Source: Hofstenia miamia | Taxonomy: Eukaryota; Xenacoelomorpha; Acoela | Direction: 5' to 3' | Length of the DNA: 64,000 bases | Assembly: GCA_004352715.1 (NCBI GenBank) | Contig: SCFE01000099.1 | Coordinates: 1,476,935-1,540,934 of the forward strand | Shown: positions 47,543 to 59,772 of the stretch, in pieces | Layout: each line of letters opens with the position of its first letter | Numbering within the stretch: the first letter of the stretch is position 1 | Translations under genes and position numbers: made by a program | Notes under the pieces: model-generated | Databases searched by the model: none | Seen by the model: only the letters and a program-made list of their open reading frames with translations | What the model was told of the DNA's origin: nothing

Positions 47543-48499
47543 TCAATTGAATTTAATGAAATTTAACAAAGAGCTTCTAAACTTCTTAGTGGTAGCACAA
47601 TATATAAAAATGTTTACTGAAGAATTTAAATTTCGCAATGCATGTAAGATGTTCCAGAGTAGATAGTAATAATACTCTTGGAGTAGAGTAAATTTCTCTT
47701 CTGATCTGCGCATTAAGTGTTGCAGTACAAATATGTAGTAGGGCAAATACAACCCTACTAATATTATACTACACGCCAAAAGTGTAGTGGTAACCCGCAA
47801 ATCAACATTATAGCGGTTTTTATTGAATTTTTTTCTGGAATTGTTGGCTTTTTTCATTAAGCAAATTGCAATAACTATGTTTCCAACAGTGATGAATATG
47901 AGTGGAAGAGAGTACCCAAATAATAGATCCAGTATTAGATGTTTTAGCTTTGAAGAATAACATCGAAGTCCCTCGTAGGGTTTACCTCTCCATATCACAG
48001 TACTCGGAATGTATGTGTGATTATCAAATTGTAAAGCAGCATGAATTGAAGAATGCATAAATACTATTATACAAAAAAACCGCCCCCATAGTCGAGTATC
48101 TAACATTCTTGACGTAGAAATTGTGCATACATTGATAACTCTATCCATGGTGATGAGAACAATCATATAAGTGGAATGAAAAAATGTAAGTGTGCCTAGG
48201 AACGCCCAAATGGAGCAAGCGTAAATGAACTTATTAAGTAAGTATTCTTCCGGGAACATGATAAATGGCAAGTTAATAATAACAAAGACACAACAATTTA
48301 GAAGATCTGCAAAAGTTAATTGGATAACATAAATTTTAGTAGATACATTCTTCACGAATGGATAGAATTTAGAAATATATAAAACGATGGCATTGCTTGG
48401 AACACCAATAAGGCCAATTACACAAACTTGGAAAATTATGAAATAATCTCCATAGAAACCTCCAGGCTTTCCATACGTCATATTATGCGATTTATTCAT
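47543..48499 (-). CDS. Rhodopsin-like (class A) GPCR, lineage-specific family, copy 3
   Basis: A 318-residue single-exon 7TM receptor on minus. It starts MNKSHNMTYGKPGG; N2 (NKS) and N6 (NMT) are glycosylation sites at the positions used in copy 2. It has TM1 N36, TM2 FADLLNCC with D65, C95, D119-R120-V121, a loop-2 Cys in RCYSS, TM5 GYSLP, a basic third loop (RKKFNKNRYNVD), LYLP in TM6 and NIFIY in place of NPxxY, ending KKFRSSLLNFIKFN. The frame is intact with no stops, and conservation of both cysteines and DRV argues that it is functional. Upstream on minus, AATATTTAG precedes the ATG by seven bases, as in copy 2. The ligand is unknown. Confidence 0.85.
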   Translation of the reverse strand: MNKSHNMTYGKPGGFYGDYFIIFQVCVIGLIGVPSNAIVLYISKFYPFVKNVSTKIYVIQLTFADLLNCCVFVIINLPFIMFPEEYLLNKFIYACSIWAFLGTLTFFHSTYMIVLITMDRVINVCTISTSRMLDTRLWGRFFCIIVFMHSSIHAALQFDNHTYIPSTVIWRGKPYEGLRCYSSKLKHLILDLLFGYSLPLIFITVGNIVIAICLMKKANNSRKKFNKNRYNVDLRVTTTLLACSIILVGLYLPYYIFVLQHLMRRSEEKFTLLQEYYYYLLWNILHALRNLNSSVNIFIYCATTKKFRSSLLNFIKFN

Positions 48500-49044
48500 T
48501 AAGGATCTAAATATTGATTTTAAGTATGTAATGAAGTACTTTCAAATGGAAACTTACATATATATGTTAAAAAAAAAATTATGTGATTGAAAAAACATTT
48601 TAGTTACGGTTCATCAAAACTCCTAAAACTTGACAACTTAATTTGTAGAATTTAGAATACATGTAGAATGCTCCAGATTTAAGAAAATTTAAAAATTATT
48701 TGAAGAAAATTTACTAGCAGATAAATATGATATGTCGTTAGCTATAATAGTATTAATATCAAACGTATAATATACTTAAAACATTATAGTTTTAACATTT
48801 TTAGTGTTTTATCTTCGTTTTCTACTTATCTAGTTGTTTATATTTGTTTCAATTTTGTAAAAATGTATGTGTATTAAATATTTAGTGCTAAATACTCGCA
48901 AATTTCTAAATATGTACAATTTTGACGCATAGCGTAAAAATTTAAATGAAGATATTAAGCAAGATATAAGTTAGGTCCATACGTATTTTTACTGACATTT
49001 CAGAAAGCAGTCAGTGGTACCATAGAATTATTAAATAGCCCGTC
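48500..49044. other. No gene seen (upstream of receptor copy 3)
   Basis: AT-rich sequence with an acceptor-like TATTTAG at about 48507-48513 (minus). Nothing else is recognisable. Confidence 0.5.
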
Positions 49045-49140
49045 ACTAGGGCTCACCTGTGTACAGAAAAAAACTGAAACCGCGGTTTCCCTCAAAATTA
49101 AAACCAAACTGAGGAAAAATAAGAAAACTGAGTTTTGGTT
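49045..49140. mobile_element. Possible hAT-type element end
   Basis: TAGGGCTCACCTGTGTACAG is followed by AAACTGAAACCGCGGTTTCC, with a palindromic AAACCGCGGTTT core. This type of terminus and core occurs in some hAT non-autonomous elements. The opposite end was not found. Confidence 0.3.
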
Positions 49141-52100
49141 TTCAGCAAAAACATTCACCTATAATGCTATATCTAAAAAACAATGCAGGATTTTTTATGA
49201 AAAACCCCCAAATTCTGGGCAAGTTGATGTATAACAGTTTAATTTGGTGCTAAGGAAATATACTTTAAAATTGTGTTTTTCTTGAGTAAAGTTTTTTAAT
49301 ACTGACAGTATTTAGCGTAAACATCTGAAGGTGCAAGAATACAAATTGTTTTGGAAATCGCCGAAAGTTTTGTGATCTGTGCACTCAACTTCACATTTTC
49401 ACCTTTTTCTTTTTTTTGTAAATATCAGTGCTTCAGAATTTGAAACTAATTAATGAAAATTGAAAACGTGATAAGAACTTGGTAATATCTTGGCAATTAC
49501 TTATAAATTCATTTCAAAATTTAGCAAGATTTAATAAGCCTTTGCCAAAATCTTTCCAATTTTTCTAAAATTTTACTATTTAATAAAATTATTGCTTGTC
49601 TATATAATTTCATTAGATTATGATTAATTAGTGTGTAAACTATTAAACCTATTCAATAATAGCAAACATTATTTTTAATAAAAAGCTTTAAAAACAACAA
49701 ATTTTGGTAGAGAAATATTAATTACCAACTTATAGCTGTTCAACATCCATTACAATAGTAAAAACAATTATTCAGAAATTTTCAATGAATAAGTTTTGTG
49801 CCAAAATGTATTCGCATGTATATATATATATATATATATAAAATATATATACTTTAAAAATTTGGTAATAACCTTGCCCATTGCAAATTTAAATAACATA
49901 TTGAAGTTTTAATTTATTCTATACAGTTATTTCGAAGCACTATGAAAAAGAAGCAAATTAATGGGTTTTCAAGCACTTTGAACTTTCTGCTGCAATTTTG
50001 AAGAACAAATTATCCGTATATAAATTTGGATACTCGTAATAACAATCAATAGAAATAATTACAAGTCGAGCAAATTCGCTATGATCTCAATTCAGAAAAT
50101 TCAATCGAATATCGTAATGAGGGTTAATATATTAGAACTTCTAATAGAAAATTTTTTCCCACTATTGTAAATATTGATAATTTTTAATCAAAGCTTCGTT
50201 AAGTTCTTATAATACTTGAAAAATGCTTTACAAATTCTTATCAAAATCTTAGGAATTTCTGTCAGTTATTCAATATCTTTGTAATCATGGAAAATATTTT
50301 CAAGATCCCGCCAATTATTGTAAGTTTAATTTACTAGGATAGTGTATTAAGGAAACTTTAAATTTTTCGGTGAAATGTATTTTCGTTGTCTATTTTGCCA
50401 TGAGTAAGATGTCCCCGGTCAGAAAATTCTGCGTAAGTCGCTGTTGGCGGCCAATGCTTTAAGCCTGATTTGCTTGCTTCTTCGATTGGCACATTGTAAT
50501 CGTTAACTACTATGTCATTAAATATTCGGTAAAGTAAAATTTTTCCAAGTATTATCTTTTTGAATATCGTTATAAAAGAACCATTTACTTATGTCTACAA
50601 GTTTCTTATTGCAAAAAGTGTACGACATTTATTATTTTCTAATTTAATTCGACTGAGCTATTTGAGTACAAATGGGCAGGATTTCTAAAATCCCATATCT
50701 CAGAGCTTCAATAAAAATATTCCAAGTATTCATATTACAAGCGCTAAAATTTGACTACTTGCAGCACAACCCACTAAACTTGGCCTTGTAATCCAGCCTG
50801 TCTACAGCTCTACTGGAGTTTGAATGTTTGAATTTATATCTGTTACAGAAGTTTAAAACCTACTTAAATTTAGTAGAGGAAAAGTTCAAGTTACCTATTT
50901 TCTTAGTATTTACTAAAATTTATATCAATTTTAATATGATTAGGGAGGAAATCACAATGTTTAGATGATAAGCATATTCTTGGATAAATACTAGCAAATA
51001 TTCATAAAGAATTTCGTAATTATAGAGTATGGTAATTGAGTCGAACCCGAAATTTATGAAAGAAAAGAATTTTAACTTATTTTCAAATTCCTTTGACGTA
51101 GATAATCTATATTGAAACATAGACATATATTTGATTGCTTAAATTTTTGCAAGGGAAGGTTAGGAAATCTAAGTTTAATCGGTTTTGTAAATTTATGTTT
51201 CAAATAATGTAAAGCCTTTTTTTCTCTAATTTTTCCCTTTTTTCATAAATTTTAAAATATAAGAACTGACGACATCCGATTTAAAAAATACAAATTTCCT
51301 TCTAAAAATTTAAATATTCAAAAGCACAAAGTAACTTACTTTATTATTGCTTTCGCGTACACTTGTATTTAATTTTTTATGCTATTATAATTGGTTTTTG
51401 TCAGATTAGATTTAGCTAGTCCTAATTATATCTGATTTACATTAATATTGTTCTTATTTATCTGATCATCAAAGCAGTCAAGTTTTATTGTGAAATTCAT
51501 CTAAAAAAGGGATCAAATGGAATATTTTTTAAATAATATTTCCATAGATTCATCTCCATAGTTTTTTAAATCTCTAATTTACATGAACCATACTAACATG
51601 AATATCGAATGCAAGATTATTTCCAAGACTATAAATTAATGTACAATTTCCAAATTTTTTAAAAGATAATCAATTAATAATGTCTAAGTTATAAATAAAG
51701 CATAATTCTTTCAATAAAATTCCTCTATAAAAATTGAAATAGTCAAAAGCATCAACAACATTGACTAAACACAATTACATGAATGTGAAACTCAAAAATG
51801 ATATAAAGTTGATATAATTTACAGAGAATGTCAAAAGATGATACGAGATGTACCAGAAACAGGGGTATTTTGTTAGAATATTGAGAAACTGTGATTGATA
51901 TATTCATGTTAGTAAATGCATGTACATGTATTTCAAAGATAGTCATGACATTATGGTTATCTTCATCAGATAAAGATATTTCGGAATCATATAATTGATT
52001 TTATTGTTTTCGAGACGAAATTAATAAACCTGTGAGACACTCTGTAGATTCACAAAAATCGAAAATCGTAATTGAATTCTATTTTTCGAATTGGAGTGAC

Positions 52101-53787
52101 AAAACTTGACTCCGTAGTAAAAAAGCCATCACCAGTAATATCTCTTTTTTTAATAAAAGTAGTAACGTTTCTATTAGAATTCAAAGTTTTGGTGCATAAC
52201 TATAAATTATTGTGCCGTTTTTTATCGCAAGAAGATGCATTGGTGTGTATTGTCAGTGTGTAATTTCAGGCACTATTTCTTCATGAATTGCATTATGTAA
52301 AGGAAGTTCTCCAGCAACGAATAAGCTCTATAAAGAATAATTTTCAATCAAAGAAGGCCCTATTGACCAACTATAGGAAGAAATTATCGTAACGATTCAT
52401 GTATAGTTTCCAAAAGTTGGAAAGTGTAATTTGTAAAAAATTAAAGAAATTTACAAAAATTTTGTAAAAATTTAAATAAATTTATGAAACTTTGTAAAAA
52501 TTTGTAAGCATTTGTGAAACTTTAAGGACAGTGGTAAAACTTTTCAATTACTTTCATAGAAAATAAAATTTTTATTATGAAACCTTAATATTTTTTCAAA
52601 GATTTGCAAAAAGTAATTTAGACTAGTGTAAGCATATTTAGGGTAGTCTTTATACCGGTCCCCTGCTAGAATAACAATTGTTGAAGCTAAGCATACTAGA
52701 AATTTTTGAAACTTTTTAGAGGCTTATAACTCAGGATCTAATATCCAAAATATAAAAAGCAGGGCAAGCTAGAAGAGTGCTTCTCTTTCATTTTCGTTGA
52801 TAAGCCTGCGACCGGTAACAGGTTCAATAGGTTTGCAATGATTATCTACATTCTTAAAAACAGCAAAACTTGGTTGTTGATCCAATGGATTTCGAAAAAT
52901 TTTATTACATGAAAATTAAGTTAGGAAAGAGCTATTTCAATAAAAATTAGTTAATTTTCTCAATTACTTTGAGCACTGAAAATTTCTGTAAAAATTTTTA
53001 GCGTTTAATTCAAACACGTTGGCAATTATATGGCTGCAAGTCAGCATGTCTCACGATTTACAAATTTGTAATGGGCTTGCGGAAATACGTTTTGTCCTTT
53101 TATATGGAAAACAGGCTGTTAGAGTTGAAAAGTCAGAATATTTTGCTAAATTTGAGTGATAATTTGTACTAATGGTTACAATGAAGTTTTTATGTATATG
53201 CGTGGTTATCTCATATATATATATATATATATATATAGATAGATAGATTAATTATGTTTTTACATTTTGAAACAATATAAAATATAAATTTAGCTATTTT
53301 TGTACTAACGAAAGAGATTTACTCGATGGTTCTCCTTCGCGTGATAGAAACTGAAAAGAAAGAAAAAAAATAAATTGAAGCTAATCGTAATGAAAAGCAG
53401 TTTTAAAAATAATTTACTTGAATTGACAGTGTAGTGCTGTATATTCTTGAAAACCTGATGATGGATAATTTTCACAATTTATCTTTAACTAATGCCTTCG
53501 TATGATAGCAATTTTCGATAAAATAGCCTGAGTATATACACAGACATGCGCACACAGTAAATAACTTCACATCATTGCTCAGTCAATGAATTTTTAGATT
53601 TAGACTAGCTTTCTCACTTACATGGGAATAAACTTTTTCTAATCGATTAATTGCAAGATAATGAGTACCGTACATAATTATTATAGCAAACTTAATTGTT
53701 GCGTACTGGTTAAATTTCATCCAATTTTGATTACGAAATCAAGGTGTATATAACAGTGGAAAGCCTAAGGGGCCTAATTTTTCCACA

Positions 53788-53824
<37 letters not shown>

Positions 53825-54239
53825 AATTAATAATGAATTAAATTGAAGAAATTATTAATGACATACATTTTAGCCTTGATAACATACTGAATTTGCTAAT
53901 TTTTTAAGTCTACAAAATGATTATTCATCATCATCTCAAATATGACAAAATTTAAAACCAAAGATAACCTTGTGGAAATTGAAAAAATGAGTTGGTGAAT
54001 GAGCAAAAATTTTTAACCGTTTCAGTAGATACCAAATCTAGAGTTAGTGCAACATATCTAAAAGACTATAAAACCAAACTAAGTTCTACTTGTTTACAAA
54101 ATATTTATTACGTTGTTCAAAATTGATGATGAATATATCAATACATGCAATTGGAACAATAACTCGCTAAGCTTCATGCAGTATATGTTATTTGATTCCT
54201 TATAAAATATCCTATAGCAAGTCTTTTAGACAAAGTATG
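49141..54239. other. Long AT-rich stretch without a supportable gene
   Basis: Microsatellites lie at about 49817-49840 (TA)n, 53214-53248 (AT)n then (GATA)n, and 53790-53821 (AT)n. Short open frames (50920-51126 -, 51752-51946 -, 52072-52263 +) have no conserved motif and AT-driven composition. I see no RNA gene or element. Confidence 0.5.
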
Positions 54240-54890
54240 AATTTGTCCTTCTGACACTTACATTAAGTGATAAGCAACCCAAATATAATAGAAGGCGAGT
54301 AAAACAGTGCAAAATTAACACAATATTGTAAATGGTTAACTTAGTTGGAAATTGTTTTTGATCCAGTTCTTATTAAGCTGTTATCGGAAGAGTAATTTTA
54401 GCAAAGATAGTTGCAATATTTTTATCACTAATAAATACCCTTGGTAAAGTGTAGCCAATTTCCAGAATAAATATTTGGGAGTAACCATTTGCAAAACAAC
54501 GTCTAAATTTGTTGTAATGATGTTCTTTCCTGCGCTACAACACTTGGAAAAAGTAGATATTAAATTCTATGACGGCAAGAATTGACGAATTTATTAGCAC
54601 AGCAATGTAAAAAAGCATTCCCCAGAATTTACTATCGAATTCATTAGAAAAAACTGTACCATATGCATTGGTTACTCTATCCATTGTTGTTCGAACGATT
54701 GTATAGAGAGAGAGTGTAAATATGTTTAAGGTACTCCAAATTGAACTTAGTTGTAGAAACATATTAATTTCAATTCTGTGTGAAAGATGACAAATTGTGA
54801 ACAATCAACTAGAACCCACAGCATTTGAGAAAAACTACAAATTTTAGCTGAACTAGATAAATGTTTGTTGATGCTTTCTGATATGAAAAA
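54240..54890 (-). pseudogene. Decayed receptor of the same GPCR family (pseudogene 1)
   Basis: Minus-strand reading from about 54885 gives YQKASTNIYLVQLKFVVFLK and CCGF (receptor: RKISTNIYLVQLAFADLLNCCGF), so the TM2 Asp is lost. After a frame change come SIWSTLNIFTLSLYTIVRTT and MDRVTNAYGTVFSNEFDSKF. Next are VIEFNIYFFQ, then in another frame HHYNKFRRC, then ILEIGYTLPRVFISDKNIA, and a faint VAYHLM...SEGQI near 54250. Several stops and shifts are present, the N-terminus before TM2 is barely visible and TM7 is lost. It is closest to receptor copy 2. Confidence 0.85.
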
Positions 54891-56559
54891 CTGTAAATTT
54901 TTTATTACGAAGTCTCAATGAGATATAGGATTACCCCATCTTGATGTGAAGAAGTGCAAAATTGCGTCTAAGAACGAATTTATGTTTGGCTGTAAAATTG
55001 CGAATTAGGTTGTTGTATTTTATAAAAATGTGGAATATGATGTAAAATTGGAAATTTTATGAAAGAATAGAAATTTTGGAAATTAAATTTCGTTGTCAAA
55101 TTAATAAAAAATAACATTCTAAAAGTTTGGAAACTACTTCAATATTTTGATATTTTTCTTTTGCAGCTAGCATAACGTCATTTTACAACTCAGAGTAAAT
55201 TTATATTAATTTTAAAACAAAACTTCCAAGGATACCAATTTTTAATTCGAAATAATGTTTTTTCCTAAATTCTAGATTAAATCCATGTAAAAGACAAATT
55301 ATTATAGGTTGTAAACATTTTCATGTTGCAAGGATACTTTTCTAAAAAGTTATTTGAAAAAATCTAAAATAATTTTTTATACATCCTTGTTTCAATGCAT
55401 TGGTTTGCGCCGTATTTAAACGACAGGAACTCCGATTCTAGGGCAAATCAACACAAATTTCATATTTGGATTTGAATTGTTTAAAATATCCATGGCTGCA
55501 ATTTATCTACTGCAAAAGTGTGGAAGCTATTGAAGCTTTCAATGCCTCATTTTTTGAGTAAATAGTTTTGACCAAACCATAATGAAGAACAACCTGCAAA
55601 TAATTTTGCCAGCGAATTATTGAGAACAAGTGTTCATGCCTTCTATATCATGTGATATAGAAAACTTAATGCAACGCATCATAGGAAGAATCAATTGAGT
55701 TACGACTATGATTCATGGTGCACTTTTACAGTATGTTTATTTTATTGATGTATGTCATGTAACAAAGAGTGTACGTATATAATATGCCGCCCATTTAATA
55801 GTTAACAAAAAATATTTCCGAGTAGTTTTTAATTGGAAGCATTCACTGTATTTGTGATTATCTTGAAAGTTGGCCATGAGCGTTTGTATGCATTTTTGTA
55901 TCTTGCTTTCTTCTTATATTTTCCTTGATTTTAATCAAAAATGCCAAAATTTGTATTGTAATATTGATTGTAAAAATTAATATTCCCGTGGTAATATTTT
56001 AGATAATATCCACTCTTCTGGTAACAAAATTTGAAAAGTTAGCTTATAAAAATTATCATAAGAAAGGACCACATTTAAGTTTTATGAGTAGGACGGGCAA
56101 AATTAGAAGAAGAAGAAGAAGAAGAAGTAAATTTTGCTCAAATATATTTATTCAATTCATTTTAATTGTTTACACACCAATCCAACTTTCTTTTTTAACA
56201 CAAAAATTCCCTTAGCTTATGTTAGAATTTCAAGAAATAATTAAATTAGCAAAAGTGGCTCTAAATGAAAGGTCATCTGCACAAGTACACACTAAATAAT
56301 TAACACAATGTATCATTGAGGTTTTGTAAGCACTGAGGTTGAAAGAAAAAACTTTTAAATTTTAAGGTGTGTTTCTACATCAAATAAAATGAAAAAAGCA
56401 GAATAAAATAATTTTAGGTGTATAATATCTAAAAATTTAATTATCTAGGTAAATTAAAAAATATTACAAAGAAAAATTTTTAAGTCACCTTTCAGTACAG
56501 CGCTGTATATTCTGCTGAAAATTTTTCTACGTGTTTCAAGTATTTATAGGTCATTTCCA
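54891..56559. other. No gene seen
   Basis: AT-rich sequence with a (GAA)n tract at about 56106-56128. Confidence 0.55.
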
Positions 56560-56725
56560 TTTACTTCGCGCTTCCATTGTTATTGACGACAACAAATATC
56601 TTATATCCATTAAGCAGGGTGTTAATCAACTGTATTCCATTAGCAAAACCTGCGCCTCCTTTTTTAAGTGCTTGCGTCATTCAAAAGTGGAGTCGATAGC
56701 TTGTTGTGCTTTAAATGTCGCCAGC
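56560..56725 (-). repeat. Dispersed repeat, copy B
   Basis: On minus this resembles 31725-31845 plus, sharing CAACAAGCTATCGA and GATTAACACCCTGCTTAATGG blocks in the same order. An open frame on the opposite strand (56531-56731) is its shadow and is not called as a gene. Confidence 0.55.
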
Positions 56726-56897
56726 AAGTAGATTTACAAAATTACATTGAAATAAAAAATCAATAGTTATATTTTGAAAAAATATTTTTTCTACGAATAT
56801 AATATAAATTGGAATTAAGCTATACAATTTCAGTTCTCATCAAAAGATCACGAAAAAAAAATAAATTCAAGCAAAGGCTAATTGTATGTGAAATTAT

Positions 56898-57232
56898 ATA
56901 TATATATATANNNNNNNNNNNNNNNNNNNNNNNNNNNNNNNNNNNNNNNNNNNNNNNNNNNNNNNNNNNNNNNNNNNNNNNNNNNNNNNNNNNNNNNNNN
57001 NNNNNNNNNNNNNNNNNNNNNNNNNNNNNNNNNNNNNNNNNNNNNNNNNNNNNNNNNNNNNNNNNNNNNNNNNNNNNNNNNNNNNNNNNNNNNNNNNNNN
57101 NNNNNNNNNNNNNNNNNNNNNNNNNNNNNNNNNNNNNNNNNNNNNNNNNNNNNNNNNNNNNNNNNNNNNNNNNNNNNNNNNNNNNNNNNNNNNNNNNNNN
57201 NNNNNNNNNNNNNNNNNNNNNNNNNNNNNNNN

Positions 57233-57263
<31 letters not shown>
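56898..57263. repeat. (AT)n microsatellite interrupted by a 322-N gap
   Basis: AT dinucleotides at 56896-56910 and 57233-57263 flank N 56911-57232. A further (AT)n lies at about 57431-57452. Confidence 0.9.
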
Positions 57264-57272
<9 letters not shown>

Positions 57273-58841
57273 GGCATTTCCTAATGGTGTTTAGCCACAG
57301 CTACATTCAATGTTGCATAGTCAGATATGCCGTCTTTACGTGAACTTCAATTTTCAATTTTTGCTGCATTTTTAGACATTTACAATTATTGTAGCTTTTT
57401 TAAAATTTGTAAAAATTTTTTCCAAAAATTCTATATATATATATATATATATTATTTTTTGTATGTTGGAAATTTATATCGCTTTTATAAAGAATTTCAT
57501 TTTGCTTTTAATTATTCGTACTTTATTACTTAGTTATTCTACTGTTAACATAATTATGTGTATTTGGCAAAACAATATTTATATGATGCTTCTGCTAATA
57601 TCTGAAGCTTTAGCTAGCCAATATAGCCCCTCTACCTGTTTGTTATTATGCTAAAATTAGACCGCCAACCAACAGAAACTACAAACTTTTCTCATTCACC
57701 TTTTCCAAACCGCATTGTTCATTATTTTAATTAGTGAATTTGCTGCTAGGAACTAATAAATTCTGAGCAAAAATTTTAGTAGAAAATTTGAGTGCATTTT
57801 GTATTAAAAAAAAATAAAAATGAATCAAAAAATGACATTTGCCCAAAAATTTTGTTTTTGCTCAGATTTGCAAAAGTTTTATTCCGAAAAATAAAAAATT
57901 ACATAATATATTTAATCAATCATTTTCGGTGGAGTATCGTCCTGAAGAATATATCTTACAGAATACAGAATACATTCCACGCTTCTTACTTCATGCATTA
58001 TGAATAATTAATTGATTGGCACAGATGAAAGATATGTCAAAAGCAAACTGCGGAGTTTCCAATATATCATTATAAATATACAAAAAAAATAAAACAGTAT
58101 ATCTTAATATGTCACAATATCTTTAACTCTTGGAGTAATTAAATCCATGTTAACAGTGAAAAGACTAAAAATTATTCCACATTAAAGTTAAGGATTTTCT
58201 CCCCAAAAGTACCTTTAATTGCATTTTGTAACTTGCCATAATTTGGATTTAACACTATTTCTTTATTGATTATATCTATTGTTTATATTAGCATTTCTAT
58301 AATTTAATCATATTTCACAAGAATAGAGAGTGACAATATTGGCTTAGGATGCACTTCAACCCGACCCGATTAGAAAATTCAACACCCGAACCTTACCCAC
58401 TCGAAAAGTCTTGGGTCAATTTCAGAGAGGGTAAGCCTAGCAAATAATTGGTATTACTTAAAAACTTAGATCTTCCTCAAGATATAGTGATGGATGACAT
58501 CTGTATCTTTTCTGTCAATGACTCTACATTGTAAGTTAAAGAACAAAGAATGCTTGTTCAAATATAATTTAATAAACATTTCATTCAAAATGGTTATATT
58601 TCTCATTGATATTTTTGCTTAGGTAGTTCATTAAATTGCTCCTTATTACAGACACATAAAGATCGACAATCTTTTCAGAACAACAAATAGAATTTTCGAG
58701 TTTAATAAATTAATCGACTTTTATCATTCACACAATAGATTATTAGCACTTTTTGGCATTAATTGGAATGAAAATAATTAATAAAATATAATATTAAACT
58801 AACGAGTTTTTGTATTTATAAAACCAATACGTAACACATAA
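57264..58841. other. No gene seen; CCCGACCC-bearing MITE-like patch
   Basis: AT-rich. At about 58350-58440, CAACCCGACCCGATT, ACCCGAACC and CTTGGGTCAATTT resemble hAT-type MITE subtermini seen elsewhere in the window. The right end was not found with certainty. Confidence 0.45.
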
Positions 58842-59183
58842 ATGCTCTTTAAAAAAAATCTGGTTGTGAGAAAACAACCAAGGCAGTTATGGGCACTCAA
58901 TAAAGGAGCTGTACCCGACCAGAACCAACTATTAATTCAGTTATCCGAACATGAAAAAACAAATACTCAACATAAAGATGTACATGAATTGCAAAAATAT
59001 ACGAAGGAAATATTGAAAATTTATCAGTATTATCATACGCGGGAATTACCTGACGTAGTCTGCTCCCCGAGTGTTCCTGACACGACCAAAATTCCAAATA
59101 TTGCGCCCACGCATGAAGAATACCAGGAGAAGGATCGGGTCAAATCGGAAACCCTATACCCATCTCTGAAGAATGATTACTAA
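58842..59183 (+). CDS. Unassigned 113-codon ORF
   Basis: A 113-residue hydrophilic protein with balanced codon use compared with its flanks, rich in Gln, Lys and Glu. It has a helical middle (ELQKYTKEILKIYQYYHTRE) and a Pro-rich, acidic C-terminal part. It has no signal peptide, membrane segment or known motif that I can see. The ATG sits in AT-rich sequence without clear context, so it may instead be an exon or part of a mobile element: CCCGACC occurs inside it and a CCCGACCC patch lies 400 bp upstream. Whether it is expressed is unknown. Confidence 0.35.
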   Translation: MLFKKNLVVRKQPRQLWALNKGAVPDQNQLLIQLSEHEKTNTQHKDVHELQKYTKEILKIYQYYHTRELPDVVCSPSVPDTTKIPNIAPTHEEYQEKDRVKSETLYPSLKNDY

Positions 59184-59733
59184 TGCTTCATACTTCTGTT
59201 AGCAGTAAGAAGAAATTTGTCTAGAAAACTATGTGTTACCAGTAATCATAATTTCAAAGAGCTAATTTGGATCTGTCATGTGAATGGCAAGATCATAGTT
59301 AAATTTCTTTAGGTTTGACATTACAACATAAGGTGTCTAACAGAAGATCACGATGATGCGAAATAAGGTTAATGTTAACAATTCAATTTAACAAAAACGT
59401 TGAATTTAGTGATGGAAGCATAATATATTATTTGGGTCATCAAACTATGAAGTATACTCAAGAGCCAATACTATATAAATTTTCTAGACCGCCCATTGCT
59501 TCTCGACTTCTTGATTCTGTAATACAGCAAGACTCTCAACTGTAAACGCTCGTTAGAAAGTTTTTGTGAATCTTAATTTTTTAACAAAATTATTGGAAAT
59601 GTTTTTTCTTAAATAATAGATTAATTAATTTTATGCTATTCAATAGATTAATAAATTTTCAATTATTGCGATAATTGCAATATCAATTAAATATTGCCTA
59701 TCTCTGCAAGCATAGAGTATAACAAATTCTTTA

Positions 59734-59772
<39 letters not shown>

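Noticed and set aside
56531-56731. 66-codon plus-strand ORF as a gene
   Set aside because: It is the opposite strand of a dispersed repeat shared with 31725-31845.
57920-58000. Possible third receptor pseudogene (CCTGAAGAATATAT matches the receptor's LPEEYI codons)
   Set aside because: Only about a dozen bases match, and the flanking sequence does not continue convincingly.
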